Shown piece after piece: positions 17,939 through 28,557 of a DNA stretch of 64,000 bases. The first letter of the stretch is position 1; each line of letters starts with the position of its first letter. Below the pieces are notes generated by a model that was not told where the DNA came from, made no database searches, and saw only the letters and a list, made by a program, of their open reading frames with translations. This stretch comes from Geitlerinema sp. S16 (GTDB lineage: Bacteria > Cyanobacteriota > Cyanobacteriia > Cyanobacteriales > Geitlerinemataceae). The position numbers and the translations under genes are program-made. Location: contig JAABST010000002.1 in assembly GCA_011390275.1 (NCBI GenBank), forward strand, positions 62,001 through 126,000, in the 5' to 3' direction.

Positions 17939-18823
17939 ATGACCACTGCGACCCCAAACAAATCCGACCAGGCCAGCAAAGCCTCGAAAGTTGTCGGCCA
18001 AATCCTCGGCCCTGGCGGCGAAAATATCATCTTTCCCGTTTTGGGATTTCTGGGTGTGATTTTCGTCTGGAGTATCGTTGCCAAGATTACGGAAGGTAAT
18101 CTCAGCGAGCTTCCCGGCCCGACGCAAGCGTTTCAAGACAGCGTGCCATATTTGCAAAATGCCTTTTCGACCAAGCAAGGCGATGAAGGTATTTTCCTGT
18201 TGACACTGTATAGCTTGATTCGGGTGGCGATCGGCTTTTCGATCGCCACGGCGATCGCGGTTCCCCTGGGTTTTCTCGTCGGAACCTCGCGCCAAGCCGA
18301 GAAGATGATGAGCCCGCTGATTCAAGTGGGTAAGCCAATCTCACCGCTGGCGTGGCTGCCGGTTGGGATTGTCGTGTTTTCGGGCTTAACGACGGATATG
18401 CCGAGAACGGTCGCTCAGAATGCTCCAGCGATCTTCACGATCGTCGTTACCTCCCTCTGGCCGACCCTGATCAACACCGCGCTCGGCGTCAAAAGTATTC
18501 CCAAAGACTACTGGAACGTTGCGCGTGTGCTGAAAATGACCAAACCCCAGGTCGTCAAGGAAATCATCATTCCGTCAACCTTGCCTTACATCTTTACGGG
18601 GATGCGGTTGAGCCTGGGGATTGCATGGCTGGTCATCGTTGCGGCGGAAATGCTCACCGGTGGTACAGGTATCGGTTTCTTTGTTTGGGATACCTACAAC
18701 ACCGGTGAGATCAGTCTAGTGATCATGTCGCTGTTCGTGATCGGAATTGTCGGACTCTTGCTTGACCAAGCCGTAGCCGCCCTCGAACGTGCTGCTGTCG
18801 GTAAAATTCAGCCCGGTAGTTAA
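17939..18823 (+). CDS. nrtB: Nitrate/nitrite ABC transporter permease
   Basis: 294-residue inner-membrane permease of the nitrate/sulfonate/taurine (NrtB/SsuC/TauC) family. It has about six hydrophobic segments, the first at IIFPVLGFLGVIFVWSIV. The family loop that contacts the ATPase is near residue 200 (GVKSIPKDYWNVARVL; the EAA-like loop continues into KMTKPQVVKEII). The C-terminal GEISLVIMSLFVIGIVGLLL is typical. It forms the membrane channel with NrtA, NrtC and NrtD. It precedes nrtA, the reverse of the usual order. The gap to nrtA is 154 bp. Confidence 0.93.
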   Translation: MTTATPNKSDQASKASKVVGQILGPGGENIIFPVLGFLGVIFVWSIVAKITEGNLSELPGPTQAFQDSVPYLQNAFSTKQGDEGIFLLTLYSLIRVAIGFSIATAIAVPLGFLVGTSRQAEKMMSPLIQVGKPISPLAWLPVGIVVFSGLTTDMPRTVAQNAPAIFTIVVTSLWPTLINTALGVKSIPKDYWNVARVLKMTKPQVVKEIIIPSTLPYIFTGMRLSLGIAWLVIVAAEMLTGGTGIGFFVWDTYNTGEISLVIMSLFVIGIVGLLLDQAVAALERAAVGKIQPGS

Positions 18824-18829
18824 CTGCTG

Positions 18830-18865
18830 TTCACCAAGCCGTTCGCCAAGCCGTTCGCCAATCTG
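18830..18865 (+). repeat. 12-bp tandem repeat, three units, between nrtB and nrtA
   Basis: Three adjacent 12-bp units (18830-18841, 18842-18853, 18854-18865) of the form TTCrCCAAGCCG, the last diverging at its end. They begin just after the nrtB stop. No function is visible; replication slippage is the simplest source. Confidence 0.7.
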
Positions 18866-18977
18866 TCTTCTGTTTAAATGCGACATTGGCAAGATCCGCA
18901 AGCATGGCTGTCCTTGCCGGTTCCACATTTAGACCCTCAATATTCTTTTCACTCGTTTACCGAAAAAATAAGACACT

Positions 18978-20360
18978 ATGGATCGTCGTAAGTTCCTCAA
19001 GTATTCCAGTCTCGCCGCTGCGGGCTTTGCGTTTGCAGCCTGTAGCCAGCCCGTCGAAGAAGAAGCGGCCACCACAGAAGGTGGAACCGAGGCGACCACT
19101 AGCGAATCCCCGGCGATCGATTTTGGTCCTCTGGAGAAAACCGACCTGACCCTCGGAATTATTCCGCTGACGGATTGTGCGCCGTTGGTGATTGGTATGG
19201 AGAAAGGAATTTATGCCAAGTACGGCCTCAACGTCACGATCAGCAAGGAAGCAAGCTGGGCAACGGTGCGTGATGGCCTAATCCAGGGTCGCCTCGATGC
19301 GTCGCACGCGCTGTGCGGGATGCCGATGTTGACCGAGCTAGGCCCGGACAAAGCACCGATGCGATCGCTGATGATGCTCGATCGCAACGGTAACGCGATG
19401 ACGCTCTCGAAACAAGCCTGGGACGCGGGCATTCGTCCGATGACCGATTACGGCAGCTTTGACGAGTTCGGCACAGCTTACCGCGAGTACATCACCGGCC
19501 AAAGCGAACCGCCGACCTTCGCGATGGTGTTCCCGTCGTCGATGCACAACTACAACACCCGCTACTGGATGTCGGCGATGGGCATCGATCCCGAAAACGA
19601 CGTCAAGCTGATCGTGATTCCGCCGCCGCAGATGGTGGAAAACATGAAGGCCGGTACGATGGACGGCTATTGCGTCGGTGAGCCGTGGAACCAACGTGCG
19701 GTGTTTGACGGTGTGGGCTTTACGGCCACGGTCGATCGCGATGTTTGGAAGGGTCACCCTGAAAAAGTCCTCGGCACGATGGAAGCCTGGATTGCCGAAA
19801 ATCCGAACACGGCACGGGCGCTGGTGGCGGCGACGATCGAAGCCTGCGAATACTGCGATGTTCCCGAAAACCGCCTTGAAGTGGTCGAAATCATCTCGGG
19901 TCGTCCCTACGTCAATGCCAACGTAGATTACGCCAAGGCATCGATGACCGGAACCTACAACTACGGCGGTTTCGACGACAAAGATCGCATCACACCGATC
20001 CCCGACTTTAACCTGTTTAACTACGTTGAAGGCACGGATTACATGACGCCGCCGGACAACGCGAACTATCCTTACAGCTCCCACGGTGTCTGGCTGCTAA
20101 CGCAGATGATTCGCTGGAATCAAATCGACATGAAAGAGTATCCGGCGGATGCGGACGAGATTATTACCAAAATCTATCCGTACGACATCTATGAAGAAGT
20201 GGCGAAAGCGATGGGTAAAGAAATCCCCAGCGATCGCATGAAAGTTGAACCCGGAAGCGTCTTCATCGATGGTCGTGAATTTGACCCGTCTGATCCGGTG
20301 GGCTACCTCAACGGATTTGATATCCGTGCCGGTCGTCCCAAGCTGTTTGCGCTGCGTTAA
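18978..20360 (+). CDS. nrtA: Nitrate/nitrite-binding lipoprotein of the ABC transporter
   Basis: 460-residue periplasmic substrate-binding lipoprotein that captures nitrate and nitrite and presents them to NrtB. The N-terminus MDRRKFLKYSSLAAAGFAFA has a twin-Arg motif (RRKFLK) and a lipobox ending at C22, so export by Tat and lipid anchoring are likely. A Glu/Thr-rich linker to about residue 45 precedes the binding domain, which starts [17 protein letters not shown] and contains FAMVFPSSMHNYNTRYW and [12 protein letters not shown], all shared with the C-terminal half of NrtC in this window. It follows nrtB by 154 bp and precedes nrtC by 209 bp. Confidence 0.96.
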   Translation: MDRRKFLKYSSLAAAGFAFAACSQPVEEEAATTEGGTEATTSESPAIDFGPLEKTDLTLGIIPLTDCAPLVIGMEKGIYAKYGLNVTISKEASWATVRDGLIQGRLDASHALCGMPMLTELGPDKAPMRSLMMLDRNGNAMTLSKQAWDAGIRPMTDYGSFDEFGTAYREYITGQSEPPTFAMVFPSSMHNYNTRYWMSAMGIDPENDVKLIVIPPPQMVENMKAGTMDGYCVGEPWNQRAVFDGVGFTATVDRDVWKGHPEKVLGTMEAWIAENPNTARALVAATIEACEYCDVPENRLEVVEIISGRPYVNANVDYAKASMTGTYNYGGFDDKDRITPIPDFNLFNYVEGTDYMTPPDNANYPYSSHGVWLLTQMIRWNQIDMKEYPADADEIITKIYPYDIYEEVAKAMGKEIPSDRMKVEPGSVFIDGREFDPSDPVGYLNGFDIRAGRPKLFALR

Positions 20361-20569
20361 GCACGCATCCTAAAATCGCGCGAAGCGGGGTCTGAGCGAC
20401 TTGTGAGTGTGTGAGTGTGCGAGCTTATGAACACAGCAAGCTCCACAAAGAACCTCGCAAAAAGCCCTGCTTCACGTGATGTCTGTTTGAGGATAGTGAG
20501 TCCGACTCACCTCTACCGGATTCGTCCTCCTGATTTCTGTTCGTCCCGTCCTGCCTTCCCTCCCTCGCC

Positions 20570-22642
20570 ATGACTACGAGCCCCACTGAATCCGATCGCC
20601 TTGGCGCATCTCAAAGCGGCGAAGCCTGCCGTCTACCAGAAAATTTGCCTATCCTTGATGTCGATCATGTGAGCCGGATTTTTGCGTTGCCGGACGGTGG
20701 CGAATACATCGCGCTGACGAACATCGACGTAACGATTAAGCAGGGTGAATTCATCACGCTGCTCGGTCATTCCGGTTGCGGTAAATCGACGCTGCTCAAT
20801 ATTATTGCGGGACTCGACGCCCCGACCTCCGGCGGTGTCATTCTCGAAGGTCGTCAGGTGACGGAACCGGGGCCCGATCGCATGGTGGTGTTCCAGAACT
20901 ATTCGCTGTTGCCATGGAAGACGGTACGGCAGAATATCGCGCTGGCGGTGGATACGGTGTTTAAGGATATGTCGAAGGCCGAGCGATCGGATATCGTCGA
21001 ACACCACATCGATATGGTGGGGCTACAGCGAGCCGCCGATAATTACCCGAGCCAGATTTCAGGTGGGATGAAACAGCGGGTGGCGATCGCCCGAGCCTTT
21101 GCGATTCGCCCGAAGGTGCTACTGCTCGATGAACCCTTCGGGGCGCTCGATGCGTTGACCCGTGGTGGACTGCAAGAGCAGTTAATGAGTATTTGTCAGG
21201 AAAATAAAGTCACCGCGATCATGGTGACCCACGATGTGGATGAAGCGCTGCTGTTGAGCGATCGCGTCGTGATGCTAACCACCGGGCCGAGCGCCCATGT
21301 GGGTCAGGTTTTAGACGTTCCCATCCCGCGTCCGCGTAACCGGATGGATGTGGTGAATCATCCGAGTTACTACACCCTACGTAATGAAGTCACCTATTTC
21401 CTCAATCAGCAGAAGCGCACCAAGAAAAAGACCAAAGCCCCGGTCGCAGCGCCGATCGCAACCTCCGCCAGCGGACTCGAAAAGACAACCCTCGACCTCG
21501 GTTTCATTCCGCTGACCGACTGTGCGCCATTCGCCGTCGCCCAGGAAAAAGGCATCTTTGCCGAATATGGTCTCAACGTCACCCTCAGCCGTCAGCCCAG
21601 TTGGAATGCGTTGGCCGAATCGGTGGCGACGGGAGAACTGGACGCAGCACAAATGGTGGCTGGAATGCCGCTGGCGATGACGCTGGGAATGCGCGGTAAA
21701 GCCTCCGTGCCGATCTGTTCCGCGATGGTGTTGTCGCGTAACGGCAATGCGATCACCTGGAGTAAAAAGATTGTTGATGATGGCATCACGACCCTAGAAC
21801 AGTTCAAGGACTATATTACCCACGACCCCGATCGCGTCCACAACTTCGCGATGGTGCATCCCGCCTCGATGCATAACCTCATGTTGCGCTACTGGCTGGC
21901 CAGTGGCGGCATTGATCCCGATTGGGATGTGAGTCTTTGCGTTGTGCCGCCCCCGTTGATGGTGGCGAACCTGAAACAGGGCAACATCGATGGCTATTGC
22001 GTCGGTGAACCGTGGAACTCTCGCGCCGTAGCTGAAAAGCTCGGCACAGTGGTGGCGACCGACCTCGATATCTGGCCGGGACACATGGAAAAAGTCCTCG
22101 GCGTGCGGGAAGATTGGGCTGAGAAATATCCAAAAACCCATATTGCGCTCGTCAAGGCATTGCTCGAAGCCTGCGAATATTGCGACGATCGCCGCAACCG
22201 CGAAGAAATCCTGGGTTACCTGCAAAAAAGCGAATACCTCGGGGAGGCGGGTGAGTTTGCCTCTGCTGGGTTTTTCACCGCCTACGATCGCGGTAATGGC
22301 AGCAAACCGGTTGAAGAGCTGAAGTTTAACCAATTTTTCCTCGATTGCTGTAACGCTCCCGACTCCGTCCACACCCTGTGGACGCTGGCACAAATGGCAC
22401 GCTGGGACTTGACGCCATTCCCGAAAAACTGGGTCGAGACGATCGAGCGCGTTAACCGCATGGACGTATTTTCTGAGGCGGCACGAGAACTCGAACTGCC
22501 CAACGCTCCGCGCGATCGTAAGTCAATCACGCTCATGGACGGCACAACCTTCGATCCGGACTACCCGATCGAGTACCTCAAGAGCCTGGAAATCAAACGG
22601 GATGTTGTGATTCGTGAAGTTGAGATTGGCGTACCGACCTAG
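20570..22642 (+). CDS. nrtC: Nitrate transporter ATP-binding subunit fused to an NrtA-like domain
   Basis: 690-residue peripheral membrane ATPase with a regulatory domain. Residues about 30-290 are the ABC domain: Walker A GHSGCGKS at 66-73, signature ISGGMKQR, Walker [13 protein letters not shown] and the switch His in [10 protein letters not shown] Lys-rich linker (KKKTKAP) follows. From about residue 305 to the end is an NrtA-like domain without a signal peptide ([32 protein letters not shown]). From work on other cyanobacteria, this domain mediates ammonium-promoted inhibition of nitrate uptake. The fusion is the normal NrtC form. nrtD follows after 59 bp. Confidence 0.97.
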   Translation: MTTSPTESDRLGASQSGEACRLPENLPILDVDHVSRIFALPDGGEYIALTNIDVTIKQGEFITLLGHSGCGKSTLLNIIAGLDAPTSGGVILEGRQVTEPGPDRMVVFQNYSLLPWKTVRQNIALAVDTVFKDMSKAERSDIVEHHIDMVGLQRAADNYPSQISGGMKQRVAIARAFAIRPKVLLLDEPFGALDALTRGGLQEQLMSICQENKVTAIMVTHDVDEALLLSDRVVMLTTGPSAHVGQVLDVPIPRPRNRMDVVNHPSYYTLRNEVTYFLNQQKRTKKKTKAPVAAPIATSASGLEKTTLDLGFIPLTDCAPFAVAQEKGIFAEYGLNVTLSRQPSWNALAESVATGELDAAQMVAGMPLAMTLGMRGKASVPICSAMVLSRNGNAITWSKKIVDDGITTLEQFKDYITHDPDRVHNFAMVHPASMHNLMLRYWLASGGIDPDWDVSLCVVPPPLMVANLKQGNIDGYCVGEPWNSRAVAEKLGTVVATDLDIWPGHMEKVLGVREDWAEKYPKTHIALVKALLEACEYCDDRRNREEILGYLQKSEYLGEAGEFASAGFFTAYDRGNGSKPVEELKFNQFFLDCCNAPDSVHTLWTLAQMARWDLTPFPKNWVETIERVNRMDVFSEAARELELPNAPRDRKSITLMDGTTFDPDYPIEYLKSLEIKRDVVIREVEIGVPT

Positions 22643-22701
22643 TGACCTTCCAGGGTCGCCCGCACCCATTTTGATCGTCCGCTCCTCGTCGTGATTGAGT
22701 T

Positions 22702-23532
22702 ATGCACACCTTGAATTCCACCACTCTAGACACCCCCACTCAAACGGATTCACCGTTTTTGGAGCTAAAAAATGTCTCCAAGGTCTACCCCACTCCAACC
22801 GGTCACTATACGGTGATCGAAAACGTTAATCTGGCCGTTCATGAAGGCGAATTTATCTGCCTCATCGGTCACTCTGGCTGTGGTAAATCCACGTTACTGA
22901 ACATGATTTCGGGATTTACCGAGCCGACCGCCGGTATCGTTAACCTTGAAGATAATCCGATCGTCGAACCGGGGCCCGATCGCATGGTGGTGTTTCAAAA
23001 CTACGCCTTGCTTCCTTGGAAAACCGCCTACGAAAATGTTCGTCTCGCCGTCGAAACCGTTTTCCCCAAACTCTCCAAGGCCGAGCAAGACGCCATCACG
23101 GACGAACATATCGAGATGGTCGGCTTGACTGAGGCCGCCGATAAGCGACCCAACGAGCTATCCGGCGGGATGAAACAGCGGGTTTCGATCGCGCGAGCGT
23201 TGGCGATTCGCCCGAAGGTGTTGATTCTCGATGAGCCGTTTGGGGCGCTCGATCCGAGTACGCGCGAGGAACTCCAGGACGAGCTGTTAGAGATCTGGCG
23301 CGACCACAAAATCACCGTTTTGATGATCACCCACGACATCGACGAAGCGTTGTACCTCGCCGATCGCGTCGTTATGATGACCAATGGCCCCGCCGCCACG
23401 ATCGGCGAAACGCTAGACCTACAATTTTCCCGTCCGCGCGATCGTGGCCGCATGATGGAAGACCCGCGCTACTACGAATTGCGCAACGAAGCGCTCGATT
23501 TCCTCTATCGTCGCTATGCTCACGACGATTAG
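22702..23532 (+). CDS. nrtD: Nitrate transporter ATP-binding subunit
   Basis: 276-residue ABC ATPase, the second nucleotide-binding subunit of the nitrate transporter, equivalent to the first third of NrtC. Walker A GHSGCGKS is at residues 56-63, the signature LSGGMKQR follows, then Walker [13 protein letters not shown] and the switch region MITHDIDEAL. It lacks the NrtA-like C-terminal domain, which separates NrtD from NrtC. It lies 59 bp after nrtC and 137 bp before narB, on the same strand. Confidence 0.96.
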   Translation: MHTLNSTTLDTPTQTDSPFLELKNVSKVYPTPTGHYTVIENVNLAVHEGEFICLIGHSGCGKSTLLNMISGFTEPTAGIVNLEDNPIVEPGPDRMVVFQNYALLPWKTAYENVRLAVETVFPKLSKAEQDAITDEHIEMVGLTEAADKRPNELSGGMKQRVSIARALAIRPKVLILDEPFGALDPSTREELQDELLEIWRDHKITVLMITHDIDEALYLADRVVMMTNGPAATIGETLDLQFSRPRDRGRMMEDPRYYELRNEALDFLYRRYAHDD

Positions 23533-23669
23533 GACGCGACCGGCGGCGTTGTCTGCCCCGTCGTCAAAACTCTGCTAAGGCGAGTGCTATCTAACCGCTG
23601 CGCACCTTAATACAGGTTTCCCTATTTCATCTATTCTTTAATTTCAGCTAATCCCAGCCCTTTAAATCT

Positions 23670-25847
23670 GTGAACGCGACCACTCGAACAATTTGTCCCT
23701 ATTGCGGTGTCGGGTGTGGTCTCGAAGTCGTGGAAACTCCGAAAGGGTTTAAGGTGCGCGGCGATCGTGACCACCCTTCTAGCCTCGGACGCGTTTGCGT
23801 CAAGGGAGCAACCGTTATTGAGTCCATTCAAAAAGATCGGTTGTTGCATCCCCTGTGGCGTGAGTCGCTGGATGCTGAATTCGAGCAGGTTAGTTGGGAT
23901 TTTGCGCTGGATTTGATCGCGGCTAAAATTCGCGAGACGATCGACACTCGCGGCGTTGATTCCGTCTGTATCTACGGTTCAGGCCAACTGGTCACCGAGG
24001 ATTATTACACCGCCCAAAAGCTCCTCAAAGGCTGTTTGAGAACCAATAATTTCGATGCGAATTCACGCCTATGTATGTCGTCAGCGGTGTCAGCCTACGT
24101 CCAAAGTTTTGGAACCGATGGCCCTCCCTGCTGCTATGACGATCTGGAGCAAACCGACTGTGGTTTTTTCATCGGAACCAATACCGCCGAGTGTCATCCG
24201 ATCGTCTTTAACCGCTTTCTAGAACATAAAAAACGTAACCCCAACGTTAAATTAATCGTCGTCGATCCGCGCGAAACCCTGACGGCAAAATCAGCCGATT
24301 TACACCTCGCCATTAACCCCGGCACAGATATTGATCTGCTCAATGGTATCGCCTATTTACTCCTTCAAAATAAAGCCCTTGATCGCGAGTTTATCGAGCA
24401 ACATACCAGGGATTTTGCGGCGTATGAATTAATCATTAAACATTACCCGCCCGAGCTGGTGGCACGGCGTTGCGGCATTGCGATCGAGGATCTCAAGCTC
24501 GCGGCCACCTACTGGGCCGAGTCGAGCAATGTTCTATCACTGTGGTCGATGGGGATTAATCAATCCCAAGAAGGCACGGCTAAGGCGCGGACGCTGATCA
24601 ACCTTCACCTGATGACCGGTCAGATTAGCCGTGCCGGAGCGGGGCCGTTTTCATTGACGGGGCAGCCGAACGCGATGGGGGGACGCGAGGCCGGTGGTTT
24701 GGCGCATTTGCTGCCGGGATATCGCAGCGTGAAAAATGCCGAACATCGCGCGGAGGTGGAGCGATTATGGCAGCTTCCGGCGGGGCAAATTTCGCCGCAA
24801 CCGGGATTAAATGCGTGGGAGATGATCGAAGCGCTGGAACAAGATGCGGTGGGGGTTTTCTGGATTGCGGCGACCAATCCCGTCGTCAGTTTGCCAGATC
24901 TGAATCGTGCCAAGGCTGCGCTACGCCGATCGCCATTCACGGTCTACCAAGAAGCCTATAACCCCACGGAAACTACGGCCTTTGCTCATCTGTTATTACC
25001 GGCGATGCAGTGGAGCGAAAAGCTCGGCACGATGACCAACTCTGAGCGGGTAGTGACACTTTCGCAGGGATTTCAACTGCCGTTGGGGGAAGCGAAAGAG
25101 GACTGGTGGATTTTTGCTCAGGTGGGGCAACGTCTGGGGTTTGCGGATCAGTTTGCCTTTGAAACGGTGGCCGATGTGCATCGCGAATTTGTCGAGCTGA
25201 CGCGCGATCGCCCCTGTGACATGACCGGCATGACCCACGATCTGCTACGTACCCACGGCTCGCAGCAGTGGCCGTATCCCGCCGGGTCAGAGCCGAGCAC
25301 CGAACCGAAACGACTGTACACCGATCGACAGTTCAACACCCCCGACGGTCGCGCCAAGTTTGTCGCCCTCCACTCTCGGGGTTTGGCCGAACCACCCGAT
25401 CCGGATTTTCCGCTCGTGTTAACCATTGGCCGACTCTACGGCCATTGGCACACCCAAACCCGCACGGGTCGCACGGAAAAAATCCATAAAATGCACCCCG
25501 ATCCGTTCCTCGAAATTCATCCCCGCGATGCGGCGAATCTCGATATCGCGGAGGGGGATGTGCTGGAGGTGCGATCGCGTCGGGGACGCTGCGAGTTGCC
25601 CGCGAAAATCACGCGCGGAATTGCACCAGGAACGGTGTTCGCACCGATGCACTGGGGAGCCTTGTGGTCTGAGACGGCGGAGGTGAACGCCCTGACGCAT
25701 CCCGAAGCCTGTCCCGATTCGGCTCAACCAGAACTTAAAGCCTGTGCGGTGGCCGTCAGTAACATGGCTCTTCGACAAGCCAACAGCGCCACGATCGCCG
25801 CGAATATCCCATCAGCCTCGTCGATACCGGAGGTGGCTCGGTCATGA
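23670..25847 (+). CDS. narB: Assimilatory ferredoxin-nitrate reductase
   Basis: 725-residue molybdenum enzyme that reduces nitrate to nitrite with electrons from ferredoxin. The N-terminal 4Fe-4S site is C9, C12, C16 (CPYCGVGC) and C43 (GRVCVKG). Molybdopterin-binding segments of the DMSO reductase family follow: [29 protein letters not shown] (Mo-ligand Cys region), [23 protein letters not shown] (in two parts), and the C-terminal [18 protein letters not shown]. Length matches cyanobacterial NarB. The start is GTG at 23670; there is no strong ribosome binding site. The stop overlaps the narM start by 4 bp (ATGA), so the two are coupled. Confidence 0.97.
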   Translation: MNATTRTICPYCGVGCGLEVVETPKGFKVRGDRDHPSSLGRVCVKGATVIESIQKDRLLHPLWRESLDAEFEQVSWDFALDLIAAKIRETIDTRGVDSVCIYGSGQLVTEDYYTAQKLLKGCLRTNNFDANSRLCMSSAVSAYVQSFGTDGPPCCYDDLEQTDCGFFIGTNTAECHPIVFNRFLEHKKRNPNVKLIVVDPRETLTAKSADLHLAINPGTDIDLLNGIAYLLLQNKALDREFIEQHTRDFAAYELIIKHYPPELVARRCGIAIEDLKLAATYWAESSNVLSLWSMGINQSQEGTAKARTLINLHLMTGQISRAGAGPFSLTGQPNAMGGREAGGLAHLLPGYRSVKNAEHRAEVERLWQLPAGQISPQPGLNAWEMIEALEQDAVGVFWIAATNPVVSLPDLNRAKAALRRSPFTVYQEAYNPTETTAFAHLLLPAMQWSEKLGTMTNSERVVTLSQGFQLPLGEAKEDWWIFAQVGQRLGFADQFAFETVADVHREFVELTRDRPCDMTGMTHDLLRTHGSQQWPYPAGSEPSTEPKRLYTDRQFNTPDGRAKFVALHSRGLAEPPDPDFPLVLTIGRLYGHWHTQTRTGRTEKIHKMHPDPFLEIHPRDAANLDIAEGDVLEVRSRRGRCELPAKITRGIAPGTVFAPMHWGALWSETAEVNALTHPEACPDSAQPELKACAVAVSNMALRQANSATIAANIPSASSIPEVARS

Positions 25848-26323
25848 ATAATGCTGTGTTCTTTCAATTTGAAGCTGATTTTGTTGAGTCCCTGCGCTGC
25901 ATTCCCATGCAAGTTCGCCACAAACTCGACACCTGCGGGGTCAAGCTAAAACTCCAGCACTGGCATCAGTTCGACGATCACGATCGTCATAGCCTGGTCG
26001 ATCGCCCCTGTGATACCCGCGCCAGCATTCAGGATTACCGCGATCGACTGCGGCAGCTTGTGCAAACTCGGACGGGGCAGTACCCCAAGGATTTACCGAT
26101 CGAGGACAAACCTCCGTGGTCACACTCTGAGGTGATCCCGGCGGATGTCCTCGCTGAGGCAGCGCGATTTGACCAGGCGATTTCGATCGAACAATGGCGA
26201 TCGCTGAGTGAACTCCAGCGGTTTGCCCTGATCAAACTCAGTCGCCCCGGCCACGAAAACCGCAACTTTCAGCCTGCTCTGATTGAATTCGGTTTGACTG
26301 AATCTCTCGGGGATTTAGCTTAA
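25844..26323 (+). CDS. narM: Nitrate reductase-associated protein NarM
   Basis: 159-residue protein starting [20 protein letters not shown], the signature of the nitrate reductase-associated family. In Synechococcus elongatus, narM was found essential for nitrate reductase activity, probably in maturation or cofactor handling of NarB. Conserved features include [19 protein letters not shown] and the C-terminal [22 protein letters not shown] (in two parts). It overlaps narB by 4 bp and is the last gene of the nitrate cluster. Symbol assigned from family recognition and position. Confidence 0.85.
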   Translation: MNNAVFFQFEADFVESLRCIPMQVRHKLDTCGVKLKLQHWHQFDDHDRHSLVDRPCDTRASIQDYRDRLRQLVQTRTGQYPKDLPIEDKPPWSHSEVIPADVLAEAARFDQAISIEQWRSLSELQRFALIKLSRPGHENRNFQPALIEFGLTESLGDLA

Positions 26324-26513
26324 AGTCTCGACAAGCTCCGAAGTCTGACCTATTCGCTGGGTGCGGGCGCACGATCGTGCGTTAGTCCAATGGACGCTAT
26401 CGATCATCGATCCATGATTGGTACTTCAATCCAGGCAACCTACGACCGTGCGCTCCTACCGAGCTTCGTTAGGTAGCGTTTTGATTTCCCTATGTGTGAG
26501 GATTTGAATCTCC

Positions 26514-28160
26514 GTGAAAAATTTGTTTAAGGCCCTGCTCGTCAGCCCCGCGCTGTTCGTCGCCTCGGCACTCTCGGCGCAAGCAACCCCGATCGAACTC
26601 GACACCACCACGAGCATCAACAGCATTAATAATGATGTCGATCGCTTCCTCAGCGTCGAATCACTTGACACACCGGCCAGCCTCGATCAAGTTACCTCCG
26701 TGTCGCAACTGTCGGATGTTCAGCCGACGGATTGGGCGTTTCAGGCGCTACAATCCCTCGTCGAACGTTACGGCTGCATCGCCGGTTACCCCGACGGAAC
26801 CTTTCGCGGTAACCAAGCCCTAACCCGCTACGAATTTGCCGCCGGTTTGAATGCGTGTCTCGATCAAATCCTGGCGCAAGTCGGTGGTGATGGACTCGAT
26901 CCCGGTGATTTGGATACGATCAATCGTCTTCAAGACGATTTTTCGGCTCAACTGGCCTCGCTGCGCGGTCGTGTCGATAGCCTCGAATCCCGCATCGACA
27001 CCGTCGAAGCGCAACAGTTTTCGACCACCACCAAGCTCGCCGGTGAAGTCGCGTTCACGGTTGCCGATAGCTGGAGCGATAACGACGAAACCCAAACCGT
27101 CTTCCACGACAAAATCCGTCTGCAACTGGTGTCGAGCTTCAACGGGCGTGACAAGCTGTTCACCCGACTGACCGCCGGTAATATCGGTGATAGCTTTGCC
27201 GGTGAACTGGGGACGAACGAAGGCCGCTTTGCGTTTGATGGAGCCGATGACAACAATGTCACGATCGATCGCCTCCACTACCAATTCCCGGTGGGCGACG
27301 ATCTGCAAGTCACCCTGATGGCGAGCCTCGGCGGTCACCACTTCTACGCCGACACCTTCAACCCCGGCCTGGAAGCAGGCGGCGGCGCCAACGGTGCGCT
27401 ATCCCGTTTCGGTGAGCGAAACCCGATTTTCCGCCACAATCTCGGCGGTCAAGGTGTGGGTCTACGCTACAGTGCGACAGACTGGCTGGAGCTATCGGCG
27501 GGCTACCTGGCTCGTGGTGGCTTCGATAGCAGCCCCGGAGCGGGACTGTTTAACGGCAACAACTCCTACCTGGGTCAAGCGGTCATTACTCCGTCCGATC
27601 GCTTTAAATTTGGTCTGACCTACATCCACAACCACGATGTCGAATCCGGTAGCCGTCGCTTTAACTTTGGTGGAACCGGAACCGGTCTGGCAAACCTGTC
27701 GCCGACGGCTCTGACCGGTGCTGGCTTTTCCGCGACGGCTGCGAACGGTGAAGTGATCAGCGATTCGTTCGGTCTGCAATTTCTCTGGAGCGCCAGTCCG
27801 CGTTTCCGTCTTGCGGGCTGGGCGGGCTACACCCAAGCCGATCTTAATGACGATGAAGTGGATGCGGATATCCTCAACTATGCTCTGACCTTGAGCTTCC
27901 CCGATCTGTTTGCACCGGGTAACATGGGCGCACTCATCGTTGGTGCAGCGCCGTATCTAATTGATGCAGATGTCAACAGCGGCACGAGCAACCCCAACTT
28001 CGATGAAGATGTGCCGCTCCATGTGGAAGCGCTTTATAAGCTCAAGCTTTCGGATGGCATTACGATCACACCGGGTGTGATTTGGTTGGTTAACCCGAAC
28101 CAAAGCGAAAGCACGGATGACATCATCATTGGTACGATTCGCACAACCTTTACGTTCTAG
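26514..28160 (+). CDS. Iron-uptake-type porin with SLH domain (OprB family)
   Basis: 548-residue outer-membrane protein. A signal peptide (FKALLVSPALFVASALSAQA) is followed by an SLH domain at about residues 70-120 (DWAFQALQSLVERYGCIAGY, then PDGTFRGNQALTRYEFAAG) that anchors to the cell wall. Next comes a coiled coil near 150-165 (LASLRGRVDSLESRIDTVEA) and a beta-barrel of about 380 residues ending in aromatic TFTF. This is the usual cyanobacterial porin form; relatives have been linked to uptake of inorganic iron and other small solutes. The start is GTG at 26514. It lies 190 bp downstream of narM and may have its own promoter. A terminator follows. Confidence 0.92.
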   Translation: MKNLFKALLVSPALFVASALSAQATPIELDTTTSINSINNDVDRFLSVESLDTPASLDQVTSVSQLSDVQPTDWAFQALQSLVERYGCIAGYPDGTFRGNQALTRYEFAAGLNACLDQILAQVGGDGLDPGDLDTINRLQDDFSAQLASLRGRVDSLESRIDTVEAQQFSTTTKLAGEVAFTVADSWSDNDETQTVFHDKIRLQLVSSFNGRDKLFTRLTAGNIGDSFAGELGTNEGRFAFDGADDNNVTIDRLHYQFPVGDDLQVTLMASLGGHHFYADTFNPGLEAGGGANGALSRFGERNPIFRHNLGGQGVGLRYSATDWLELSAGYLARGGFDSSPGAGLFNGNNSYLGQAVITPSDRFKFGLTYIHNHDVESGSRRFNFGGTGTGLANLSPTALTGAGFSATAANGEVISDSFGLQFLWSASPRFRLAGWAGYTQADLNDDEVDADILNYALTLSFPDLFAPGNMGALIVGAAPYLIDADVNSGTSNPNFDEDVPLHVEALYKLKLSDGITITPGVIWLVNPNQSESTDDIIIGTIRTTFTF

Positions 28161-28267
28161 GTATTATTCGGCATACCGGATTGTTTTGTGCCGATCGTGA
28201 GTCTGCCCGAGATGATTCACCACGGAACCAATCCGCACTAAACCTTCCCTAATGGGAACTATTCTGT

Positions 28268-28310
28268 GACCGTAGCGTCTCTCTAACCGGAATCGCTGCG
28301 GTTTTATTTT
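28268..28310 (+). terminator. Probable Rho-independent terminator of the porin gene
   Basis: A 10-bp stem (28268-28277 with 28294-28303, including G-U pairs) with a 16-nt loop is followed by a T-rich tract. It lies about 110 bp after the porin stop. Confidence 0.55.
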
Positions 28311-28496
28311 GGGTTGCATTTTTACCGTGTTTACCCCAAAAAGTTACCCATTCATACACAGATATCGTCAGTTCAGAACTGAATAGAACAGAATCGATGA
28401 GCACTAAGCAGAGTCGAAATGCGAGTTGCGGTACGTTGTGACCCAATTAGCACATCTTGTTTTGATTGAACTGACTATCAACGTAGATTCTTGTCA

Positions 28497-28529
28497 ATAC
28501 AATCTTTGATTTTTTGATCGAGATTGTAT
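28497..28529. promoter_or_regulatory. 9-bp inverted repeat before the peroxiredoxin/2OG oxygenase gene
   Basis: Perfect repeat ATACAATCT (28497-28505) and AGATTGTAT (28521-28529) with a 15-nt AT-rich centre, ending 28 bp before the start codon. It could be an operator or a hairpin in the 5' leader. No regulator is known for it. Confidence 0.4.
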
Positions 28530-28557
28530 CGATCGTCGTTGCTTTCAAATCACTAAC

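Larger units (their letters stand above)
28161..28557. other. Intergenic region between porin and peroxiredoxin-like gene
   Basis: 397 bp containing the porin terminator (28268-28310) and an inverted repeat near the next start (28497-28529). A short minus-strand frame (28249-28446) covers the terminator and looks random. AT content is higher than in the surrounding genes. Confidence 0.45.
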
